A stretch of 64,000 nt of DNA from Methylobacterium soli (GTDB lineage: Bacteria > Pseudomonadota > Alphaproteobacteria > Rhizobiales > Beijerinckiaceae), in the NCBI RefSeq assembly GCF_008806385.1, contig NZ_VZZK01000020.1:43677-107676 (forward strand). The letters run 5' to 3'. Of the stretch, positions 19,400-25,858 are shown one piece after another (the first letter of the stretch is position 1; each line of letters opens with the position of its first letter). The translations under genes were made by a program, and so were the position numbers. A model generated the notes under the pieces. That model was not told the origin of the DNA and did no database searches. It saw nothing but the letters and a program-made list of their open reading frames with translations.

Positions 19400-20461
19400 C
19401 TAGCGCCCCGCACGGCTGAGCTGATCGAACAGGCCGCCGTTGTCGAAGTTCTTCTTCTGGATCTCGTCCCAGCTGCCTTGAAGATCCTCGATCTTGAACA
19501 GCTTAACGTCCGGAAGCAGAGCAAGATCCGCGGGCGCCGCCGCCGCGCGCTTGAGGGGCCGGTAATGGTGCTTGGCGAAGATCGCCTGCGCCTTGTCCGT
19601 GTACAGGAAGGCGAGATAGGCCTCGGCCTGCTTGCGGGTGCCCTTGCGGTCGACATTGGCGTCCACGAGCGCGACCGGGGGCTCGGCGTAGATTGAGGTC
19701 GGCGGCACCACCACGTCGAACTTGTCGCGCCCGAACTCCTCGAAGACCAGATAGGCCTCGTTCTCCCAGGTCGGCAGCACATCCCCGAGTCCGCGCTGCG
19801 CGAAGGTGATGGTGGAGCCGCGCGCGCCGGTGTCGAGGACCGGGACCTGCTTGTAGATCTGGCCCACGAAGGCGTTGGCCTTCTCGGTGTCCTTGTCCTT
19901 GTTGTAGGCGTAGCCCCAGGCGGCGAGGAAGTTCCAGCGCCCGCCCGCCGAGGTCTTCGGGTTCGGGGTGATGACCTTCACGTCCGGCTTCACGAGGTCG
20001 TCCCAATCCTTGACGCCCTTCGGGTTGCCCTTGCGGACGAGGAACACCACCGTCGAGGTGTAGGGCAGGCCCTGATTGGGCTGCTTCTCGCGCCAATCGG
20101 CCGGGATCTTCTTGGTCAGCCGCGCGATCGCGTCGATGTCGGAGGGGATGCCGAGCGTCACCACGTCGGCGTCGACGCCGTCGATCACCGTCCGGGCCTG
20201 CGCGCCCGAGCCGCCATGCGAGGCGCGCACCGTCACGACCTCGCCGGTCTTGGCCTTCCAGTCCTCGGCGAAGGCCGCGTTGATGTCGCGGTAGAGCTCG
20301 CGCGTCGGATCGTACGAGACGTTGAGAAGCGCGCTCTCGGCCCGCGCCGGAGCGCTGAACGGGCCGGCCACGACGGCAGCCGCGAAGGCAAGGAGGCCTG
20401 CGCTCCGGAGGAATTTTGCGCTCCGGAGGCTCGTCCGCCCGATCTGGCCAATCCCCGTCAT
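19400..20461 (-). CDS. sbp: Periplasmic sulfate-binding protein
   Basis: Periplasmic receptor delivering sulfate (or thiosulfate) to CysTWA. The 353-residue precursor has a signal peptide (LLAFAAAVVAGPFSAPARA), then ALLNVSYDPTRELYRDINAA, the opening of the Sbp/CysP family, and SHGGSGAQARTVIDG, the anion-binding loop. ATG 20461 is preferred; a GTG 15 bases upstream (20476) is possible, and neither has a strong ribosome site. An ATG at 20572 would place a palindrome inside the coding region and is unlikely. First gene of the cys transport operon, with two palindromes upstream. Confidence 0.93.
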   Translation of the reverse strand: MTGIGQIGRTSLRSAKFLRSAGLLAFAAAVVAGPFSAPARAESALLNVSYDPTRELYRDINAAFAEDWKAKTGEVVTVRASHGGSGAQARTVIDGVDADVVTLGIPSDIDAIARLTKKIPADWREKQPNQGLPYTSTVVFLVRKGNPKGVKDWDDLVKPDVKVITPNPKTSAGGRWNFLAAWGYAYNKDKDTEKANAFVGQIYKQVPVLDTGARGSTITFAQRGLGDVLPTWENEAYLVFEEFGRDKFDVVVPPTSIYAEPPVALVDANVDRKGTRKQAEAYLAFLYTDKAQAIFAKHHYRPLKRAAAAPADLALLPDVKLFKIEDLQGSWDEIQKKNFDNGGLFDQLSRAGR

Positions 20462-20548
20462 GCTGTGCTCGCTCACGTCTGATAGCCCTGTCACGTTCGT
20501 CCGGATGCGGGAGAGCAGGCGTGCCGATCTTCCACGGCCCCGGTTGTC

Positions 20549-20564
20549 GTTCGTTTTAAAGAAC
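20549..20564. promoter_or_regulatory. Imperfect palindrome, candidate operator (proximal)
   Basis: GTTCGTTTTAAAGAAC: 4-base GTTC/GAAC arms around an A/T core, flanked on both sides by GTTGTC. It lies 88 bases upstream of the sbp ATG and resembles the distal palindrome at 20713, sharing the GTTC...AAAGAAC ends. The bound regulator is not identifiable. Confidence 0.5.
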
Positions 20565-20712
20565 GTTGTCAAGCGAAGGTTCCGACCAAGCCCCCGCCGC
20601 TCGGCCGAACTCGATCACGATTCTCTCGCAGAACCCCTTTTAGCAGGGCCGATCGGAAAGGTTCTCCCCTTCTGCCCCTCAACCCGGAGAAGGAATTGAT
20701 AGTTTCTCAGGA

Positions 20713-20728
20713 GTTCTTTAGAAAGAAC
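20713..20728. promoter_or_regulatory. Perfect inverted repeat, candidate operator (distal)
   Basis: GTTCTTTAGAAAGAAC: perfect 7-base arms (GTTCTTT/AAAGAAC) around AG. Centre-to-centre distance to the proximal copy is 164 bases. In such GC-rich DNA an A/T-rich palindrome present twice ahead of a sulfur operon is a good candidate binding site for a dimeric regulator of sulfur uptake. Confidence 0.55.
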
Positions 20729-20817
20729 GTGCTTTTGAAGCGGCCAGCATGTCCCCCCTGCGCCGGACGCGGGCGGAGCTCGTACCGCCCGGGGCGCCAG
20801 CCAGGCCGGCCCGAGAA

Positions 20818-21042
20818 TCAGGCCTTCGGATATCCGGCCTCCCGCAGAGCCGTGGCGACGGCCTCGGTCAACCGGTCCTGCAGTTGGGTCTCGGGGCCGC
20901 GGGCCGGCGTCCCGAGGGAAGGCTGGGGGCGCGCGGAGCCGTCGGTGGCCAGGGGCGCGTCGGCGGCCGCCGCGGAGAGCGGGGCGCCCCGGCCGAGACG
21001 GCTGGAGGCGGCCAGAACCGCTTCGCCGACCGACGCCATCAT
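20818..21042 (-). CDS. Hypothetical small protein
   Basis: A 74-residue protein of unknown function, starting MMASVGEAVLAASSRLGRG and ending in an amphipathic helix-like stretch (LQDRLTEAVATALREAGYPKA). The start is supported by a good ribosome site (GGAGGGGAG) 6 bases before the ATG at 21042. No transmembrane segment or signal peptide. It reads toward the cys operon promoter region. Confidence 0.55.
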   Translation of the reverse strand: MMASVGEAVLAASSRLGRGAPLSAAAADAPLATDGSARPQPSLGTPARGPETQLQDRLTEAVATALREAGYPKA

Positions 21043-21314
21043 GGCCGCTCCCCTCCGGTCGCCGGGGCCGTCATCATCCTGAATCAAACCTGAATCGAAT
21101 CGCGGCGGTTCCGGCGGCCGGCGCGTGGCGCGCGCGCGACCGCCCCTGTGTGGCGCCAGGACCGCACCAGGCGTGGCACGGCTGCATCGCCGTCGACCTT
21201 GTCGCGCGATCAGGCCTCGGCGTGACCCGGAATCACGGGCGCGACGCCCGGCTTGCCGCTAGAAGGCGCCGGCGCGCTGCGCGCCCCAGGATTCTTCAGG
21301 CCAGACACCCAGAC

Positions 21315-21395
21315 ATGACCGTGATCATCCTCGTCCTCGCCGGCAATCTCATGCTTGCCGGCCTGTTCTCCCTCGTCGCCGTCGCCCTCGATTGA
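21315..21395 (+). CDS. Possible 26-residue membrane peptide
   Basis: ATG at 21315 opens a 26-codon frame that is almost entirely hydrophobic (VIILVLAGNLMLAGLFSLVA), enough for one transmembrane helix, and ends in Asp-stop. A strong hairpin begins 16 bases after the stop codon, as expected for a short transcription unit. The ribosome site is weak, so translation is uncertain. Confidence 0.4.
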   Translation: MTVIILVLAGNLMLAGLFSLVAVALD

Positions 21396-21410
21396 TCGTC
21401 GGTCCGCAAC

Positions 21411-21451
21411 GCGAAACGCCCGGCTGGCGGGGGCCAGTCCGGGCGTTTCGC
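21411..21451 (+). terminator. Strong hairpin, probable terminator
   Basis: Perfect 13-base arms GCGAAACGCCCGG / CCGGGCGTTTCGC with a partly paired 15-base interior. No T-run follows, so it may stop transcription only partly or protect a 3' end. It lies just after the 26-codon frame and between it and the convergent nepR-like gene. Confidence 0.6.
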
Positions 21452-21479
21452 GATCTCAGCACAGGGACGCGCCGTCGGA

Positions 21480-21557
21480 TTTGCGATCAGGCCTTGCGAT
21501 CGGGACTTGCGATCAGGATTTGCCGCGAGGACCTGCCGTCAGGATTTGCGCGGATCG
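21480..21557. repeat. Degenerate 13-bp tandem repeat, six units
   Basis: Six consecutive 13-base units related to CTTGCGATCAGGA, starting at 21480, 21493, 21506, 21519, 21532 and 21545. The first three are nearly identical, the later ones drift. The last two units overlap the final codons of the NepR-like gene, so its C-terminal residues are read through the repeat. Confidence 0.6.
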
Positions 21558-21721
21558 AGCCGGGCGATGAGCGCTTCGAGGCGGGTTCCGACCGGGGCCG
21601 ACAGGGCCTCGGCGTAGAAGATCTGCAGGCTGCGGCCGAGATGGCGACGCACACTGGCGCTCAGGGGCGGGACGGGGGGCGTCTCCGTCCTCCGGTCCGT
21701 CTGCAGCTTCGGCGATACCAT
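21539..21721 (-). CDS. NepR-family anti-sigma factor
   Basis: A 60-residue protein whose second half (VRRHLGRSLQIFYAEALSAP, then VGTRLEALIARLDPRKS) matches the NepR core pattern: two helices, with a G-x-x-L-x-x-x-Y first helix and a P-x-x-x-R-L-x-x-L-I-x-x-L second helix. NepR holds the general-stress sigma factor EcfG inactive and is itself sequestered by PhyR. The ATG at 21721 follows CGAGGTTCC. Neither PhyR nor EcfG is present in this window, so it would be an orphan copy. The assignment rests on a short pattern and could be wrong. Confidence 0.65.
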   Translation of the reverse strand: MVSPKLQTDRRTETPPVPPLSASVRRHLGRSLQIFYAEALSAPVGTRLEALIARLDPRKS

Positions 21722-21800
21722 CGGAACCTCGCGCGGTCGGAGAGCGAGGATCGCGCCCGCGTGGTTAAGGATCGGTGAGCGGAGCGGGACGAAGGCGCGG

Positions 21801-21817
21801 GGAATACTGTGAATTCC
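21801..21817. promoter_or_regulatory. Small inverted repeat upstream of the NepR-like gene
   Basis: GGAAT / ATTCC arms separated by 7 bases, 80 bases upstream of the nepR-like ATG. Possible operator; the rest of 21722-21922 shows nothing else and no clear EcfG-type promoter was found. Confidence 0.25.
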
Positions 21818-21922
21818 GTTGACGATCCGTCCCGGCGGGGTCCCACCACCCCCTAGCCCGGTGTTCAGCCCCCAGGCTTACCGCTCGCGAGGGTCCTGCC
21901 CTGGGCGGCACCGAGCGCTCCC

Positions 21923-22720
21923 TCAGGCGCTCCAGCGCGGCGCGCGCTTTTGCAGGAAGGCGTCGATGCCCTCGGCCGCGTCGTCGAGCATCATGTTCCG
22001 GGTCATCACCCCGGCCGTGTAGGCATAGGCCTCCTCGAGATCGAGCGCGCACTGGGCCGCGAAGGCCTCCTTGCCGATCGCCAGGACGCGGCCGGACTTG
22101 GCGGCGATCCGCTCGGCCATGGTGCGGACCGCCCCCTCCAGTTCCGCCCCCGGGACCACGCGGTTGACGAGGCCGATGCGGTGCGCCTCGGGCCCGTCGA
22201 TCGGGTCGCCGAGGAGAAGCATCTCGAGGGCCGCCTTGCGGCCGACCGCCCGCGACAGGGCCACCATCGGGGTCGAGCAGAACAGCCCGATATGGACGCC
22301 GGGCGTGGCGAAGCGCGCGTCCGCGGCGCAGACGACGAGGTCGCAGGTCGCCACGAGTTGGCAGCCCGCCGCCGTGGCGATGCCGTGCACCTGCGCGATC
22401 ACCGGCTGGGGCAGGCGCGTGATCGTCAGCATCAGCCGCGAGCAGGCCCGGAACACGGCCTCGACCGCCGCCGGCCCGGGATCTGCCCGCATTTCCTTGA
22501 GGTCGTGCCCGGCGCAGAAGGCCGGACCGGCGCCCTTCAGGATCACGACCCTGATGCGCGGGTCGGCGGCGATCCCGTCGAGGGCCTGCTGCAGGGCCGC
22601 CATCAGGGCCATCGAGAGGGCGTTGCGGGCCGGCGCCCGGTTCAGCGTCAGCGTGGCGACGCCGTCGCAATCCTCCCGCAGGAGGGGCGGGGACGCGTCG
22701 GGCGATTGGGCAGCGGACAT
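21923..22720 (-). CDS. Enoyl-CoA hydratase/isomerase family protein
   Basis: Crotonase-fold enzyme of 265 residues, likely hydrating or isomerising an acyl-CoA. The oxyanion-hole elements are visible: APARNALSMALMAAL and AFCAGHDLKEMRAD at about residue 60-75, and the second-Gly region IHGIA.AAGCQLV. Both usual catalytic Glu positions are not obvious from the motif alone, and members of this family vary in reaction. ATG 22720 has GGAG 8 bases upstream; the frame continues upstream into the repeat cluster, which is not coding. No fatty-acid operon is adjacent. Confidence 0.85.
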   Translation of the reverse strand: MSAAQSPDASPPLLREDCDGVATLTLNRAPARNALSMALMAALQQALDGIAADPRIRVVILKGAGPAFCAGHDLKEMRADPGPAAVEAVFRACSRLMLTITRLPQPVIAQVHGIATAAGCQLVATCDLVVCAADARFATPGVHIGLFCSTPMVALSRAVGRKAALEMLLLGDPIDGPEAHRIGLVNRVVPGAELEGAVRTMAERIAAKSGRVLAIGKEAFAAQCALDLEEAYAYTAGVMTRNMMLDDAAEGIDAFLQKRAPRWSA

Positions 22721-23519
22721 GGGGCGGCTCCGGTGGCGGGCCGGCGCCCGCCGATCCCCATGATCTAGAGCCGCGCCCGATCGCGTTGCAACGGGCTGGA
22801 AAATAGGCAGCCCCGGTCCGGTTCGGCGCGACGGACCCCCTCTCCCGTGCGGGAGAGGGTTGGGGCGAGGGATGAGCGCTGTCCGGAGAAGTCGCACCCC
22901 TCACCCGGTCGGCTCGCGCCGACTCGACCTCTCCCGGACGGGAGAGGTGAAGCACAGCGTCATTCCAGGGCTCCGTTTCGCGGTCTCGGGATGACGGCGC
23001 GGGCAGCGCGACGGCCCCCCTCTCCCGTGCGGGAGAGGGTTGGGGTGAGGGGTGCGCGCTGTCCGGAGAAGTCGCACCCCTCACCCGTTCCGCTATCGCG
23101 GATTCGACCACTCCCGGACGGGAGAGGTGAAGCACAGCGTCAGTCCAGGGCTCCGTTTCGCGGTCTCGGGATGACGGCGCGGGCAGCGCGACCGGCCCCC
23201 TCTCCCGTGCGGGAGAGGGTTGGGGTGAGGGATGAGCGCCTTCAGGATGGAGCATGCGGTCGTATCGCCGACCGGGCGCCGATCGGGCGCACCTCGTTCT
23301 GAAAGGTCTCGACCCTCACCCTGTCCCTCTGCCGCACGGGAGAGGGGATCCGCGCCCGCTTCGGCACGGGCGCGGCCGACGGTCCCGGCGCAACGCGATC
23401 GGGAACAGCTCTAGCACGCCGCGCCCGCGCGGCGGGACCCGTATGGCGCCGTCTCGATGGCCCGCAGCCTCGCGACGTGGCGCTGTCAAGCGGCGCTGTC
23501 GGCGTGCTACGATGACGGG
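22721..23519. other. 799-base gene-free interval holding the repeat cluster
   Basis: Between the divergent hydratase and CheB-like genes. It consists mainly of repeat copies (22836-23346) plus about 100 bases on each side in which no gene or RNA was recognised. Confidence 0.6.
22836..23346. repeat. Dispersed intergenic repeat, locus 2 (tandem, 180-bp period)
   Basis: The element seen at 7862 occurs here with an exact 180-base period: copies begin near 22836, 23016 and 23196, the third being cut after about 45 bases. Between copies lies a shared spacer (AGCACAGCGTCA, CCAGGGCTCCGTTTCGCGGT, CTCGGGATGACGGCGCGGGC). A degenerate fragment with CTCTGCCGCACGGGAGAGG ends the cluster near 23346. Copy 2 differs from copy 1 mainly in the block after CTCACCC (CGCTATCGCGGATTCGACCA in place of CGGCTCGCGCCGACTCGACC). 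Confidence 0.85.
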
Positions 23520-24161
23520 ATGCGGGCCATGGATCCCTGGACCGTCGCGATCGGTTCCTCGGGCGGCCGAGGCCTCGACGACCTGACGGCGCTGCTCACG
23601 GACCTTCCGCCGCTCTTCGCGGCGGTGGTCCTCGTCGTGCTGCACCGGCCGCCGGACCGCATCAGCCACCTGCAGGCGGTCCTCGCCCGGACCGCGCGGA
23701 TCCCGGTCGTCGTCGCGCTGCAGGGCGAGCATTTCGAGGCCGGCACCGCCTATATCGGCGACCCCGACGATCATCTCATCCTGGGGGCCCGGACCTTCGG
23801 GGCCCTCGTCAACGATCCGACCGGCCAGTATCGCAACCGCACCATCGACCTGCTGTTCCACTCCGTGGCCCAACACGGGGGCGAGCGCATCATCGGGGTG
23901 GTGCTCTCCGGCGCCCTCGACGACGGCTCGCGGGGCCTGGCCGCGATCCGCCGCGCGGGCGGGATCACCATGGTGATGGCCCCGAGCGGGTGGGTGTGGC
24001 AGGGCATGCCCGAGAACGCGATCGCGTATGACGGCGGGGTCGACCTGATCGGCGACTCGCGCGAGATCGCCCGGGCGATCGTCGAGATCGTCCGCGACGG
24101 GCCCGCGCGGCTGCGGGCCGAGCCGCCCGTATTCCCGTTCTGGCGGCCCGGCGAGGCCTGA
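23520..24161 (+). CDS. Stand-alone CheB-type methylesterase domain protein
   Basis: About 213 residues, essentially one CheB methylesterase domain with no receiver domain. The expected triad is present: Ser in AIGSSGGRG, His in VVLHRPPD and Asp in LSGALDDGSRGLAAI. In chemotaxis CheB removes methyl groups (or deamidates Gln) on receptors; single-domain homologues elsewhere act in alternative sensory systems or are fused to CheR. No cheR or receptor gene is nearby. ATG 23520 or 23529 are both possible; neither has a good ribosome site. It converges on the peptide-binding protein gene with 8 bases between stops. Confidence 0.8.
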   Translation: MRAMDPWTVAIGSSGGRGLDDLTALLTDLPPLFAAVVLVVLHRPPDRISHLQAVLARTARIPVVVALQGEHFEAGTAYIGDPDDHLILGARTFGALVNDPTGQYRNRTIDLLFHSVAQHGGERIIGVVLSGALDDGSRGLAAIRRAGGITMVMAPSGWVWQGMPENAIAYDGGVDLIGDSREIARAIVEIVRDGPARLRAEPPVFPFWRPGEA

Positions 24162-24169
24162 GCGCCGGC

Positions 24170-25858
24170 TCAATCCCGCAGCGCCACCCCTTCGAAGAGG
24201 TGGCGCCCGAGGGGGTCCATGCGGAAGCCGGTGACGCCGCGCCGGAGGGCCATGTGGACGACGGTGTGGGCGAGCGGCGCCCACGGGGCCTCGCGCAGGA
24301 CGATCGCCTGGCCCTGCGCGTAGAGCGCCTTGCGGATCGGCATCGCGGCGGTGCGCCTCGCCGCCTGGATCAGGGCATCGTATTCGGGATCGCACCAGCG
24401 GGCGAGATTTGCCCCGCCGGGGGCCGCCGCCTTGCAGCCGAGGAGCACGTTGAGGAAATTGTCCGGGTCGCCGTTGTCGCCGGTCCAGCCATACAGCATC
24501 GTCTGCGGCACGCCCGCGTAGAGGGCGGCCCTGTAGGCGCTCCACGGCTCGGTGACGAGGCGCGCCCGGATGCCGATGCGGGCGAGGTCCGCCTGGATCA
24601 TGTCGGCGACGCGCCGGCCGTCCGGGTTGTAGGGCCGGCTCACGGGCGGATACCAGAGATCGGTCTCGAAACCCTCGCGATGGCCGGCCTCGGCGAGCAG
24701 CCGCTGGGCCTCGGCCCGGTCGAAGGCGATCTCGGGCAGGCCCGCATCCGTCGCCCAGAGGCCGGGCGGCAGGGGGCCCCGCGCCACGAGCCCGGCGGCC
24801 CCGTAGGCCCCCTCCACGATGGCGCGCCGGTCGATGGCGAGGTTGACGGCGCGGCGCACCCGCACGTCGTCGAAGGGAGGCTTGGCCGTGTTGAGGGCGA
24901 GGTACGAGACGTTGAGCTCGGCCTTGCCCGCGAGAGTCAGATCCGGGTCGGCCTCGATCCGGTCGAGGTCGGTCGTGGCCGGAAAGGCCATGACGTGGCA
25001 CTCGCCGGCCTTGAGCTTGGCGAGCCGCACGGCCGGGTTCGGGGTGATCGAGAAGACCAGCCCGTCGATCGGCGCAAGCCCGGGCTCGGCCGCGTCGGGG
25101 CGGCGCCAATAGGCCTCGAAGGCGCGGTAGCGCACGGTGACGTCGGGCCGGTAGCCCGCGAAGGTGAACGGGCCGGTGCCGATCGGCTCGCGCCCCAGGG
25201 CCTCCTTGGCGCCGGACGCCGCCAGGGTCGCGGCGTACTCGGCCGAGTGGATCGACGCGAAGGCCTGGGCGAGGTTCGGCAGGAAGGTCGCGTCGGGCTC
25301 CTTGAGGCGGAAGCGGACGGTGCGGGGATCGGGGGCGTCGATGGCCTCGATCAGGTCGGCAAGGCCGAGATCGTGGAAATACGCGAAGCCGCCGGCCTTG
25401 CCGTTCTGGCTGCCCTGGCCGTCTGGCGCGCCCTGCCCGTGGAAGGGGTGGTCGGGCTTCCACTGGCGCAGGAAGGTGAACAGCACGTCGTCGGCGTTCA
25501 GCGCGCGGCTCGGGCGGAAGCGGGCATTCTCGTGGAAGCGCACCCCCTCGCGCAGGGTGAAGGCGTAGCTGCGCCCGTCCTCCGACACGCTCCAGGATTG
25601 CGCGAGGGCAGGCCGGATCACGGTCGAGCCGGGGGCGAACTCCACCAGCGTGTTGAACATCTGCCAGGTGACGTTCATGGCGGTCGTCGTGGTGACGATG
25701 GCGGGGTCGAGGGATTCCGGGTTGCCCTCCGAGCAGAACACCAGGGTCTTGGCCGGCGCGGGCCCGGGCAGGCCGGCCAGGACGGCCGAGAGGCCGAGCA
25801 GCGCCGGGAACCGCCGGAGACGCCTCGCGCGCGCAGCCTGCCCCCGATACCCCATCAT
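24170..25858 (-). CDS. Peptide/dipeptide ABC transporter substrate-binding protein
   Basis: Periplasmic binding protein of the family-5 (DppA/OppA) type, 562 residues: a signal peptide (FPALLGLSAVLAGLPGPAPA), then KTLVFCSEGNPESLDPA, the family opening, YAFTLREGVRFHENARF and AVNLAIDRRAIVEGAYG. No permease or ATPase genes accompany it. Instead its ATG overlaps the stop codon of the upstream sensor kinase (ATGA at 25855-25858), so the two are co-translated; it may present ligand to the kinase rather than, or as well as, to a transporter encoded elsewhere. Confidence 0.9.
   Translation of the reverse strand: MMGYRGQAARARRLRRFPALLGLSAVLAGLPGPAPAKTLVFCSEGNPESLDPAIVTTTTAMNVTWQMFNTLVEFAPGSTVIRPALAQSWSVSEDGRSYAFTLREGVRFHENARFRPSRALNADDVLFTFLRQWKPDHPFHGQGAPDGQGSQNGKAGGFAYFHDLGLADLIEAIDAPDPRTVRFRLKEPDATFLPNLAQAFASIHSAEYAATLAASGAKEALGREPIGTGPFTFAGYRPDVTVRYRAFEAYWRRPDAAEPGLAPIDGLVFSITPNPAVRLAKLKAGECHVMAFPATTDLDRIEADPDLTLAGKAELNVSYLALNTAKPPFDDVRVRRAVNLAIDRRAIVEGAYGAAGLVARGPLPPGLWATDAGLPEIAFDRAEAQRLLAEAGHREGFETDLWYPPVSRPYNPDGRRVADMIQADLARIGIRARLVTEPWSAYRAALYAGVPQTMLYGWTGDNGDPDNFLNVLLGCKAAAPGGANLARWCDPEYDALIQAARRTAAMPIRKALYAQGQAIVLREAPWAPLAHTVVHMALRRGVTGFRMDPLGRHLFEGVALRD

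Larger units (their letters stand above)
20462..20817. promoter_or_regulatory. Upstream region of the sulfate transport operon
   Basis: 356 bases with no convincing gene. It is noticeably richer in A and T than its surroundings and holds two related inverted repeats (20549-20564 and 20713-20728), so the cys operon promoter probably lies here. No SAM or other riboswitch architecture was recognised. Confidence 0.6.

Noticed and set aside
20549..20564. LexA (SOS) box
   Set aside because: Alphaproteobacterial LexA sites are direct GTTC-N7-GTTC; this is an inverted repeat.
20818..21087. Longer start (ATG 21087) for the small hypothetical gene
   Set aside because: The ATG at 21042 has the good ribosome site; the extra residues are polar and unsupported.
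21765..23255. Open frame through the 180-bp repeat cluster giving a repetitive protein
   Set aside because: 180 is divisible by 3, so frames stay open; the repeated peptide follows the DNA repeat and includes no real domain until the hydratase frame, which is different.
22836..23346. CRISPR array
   Set aside because: Spacers are identical between copies and repeats are far too long; no cas genes.
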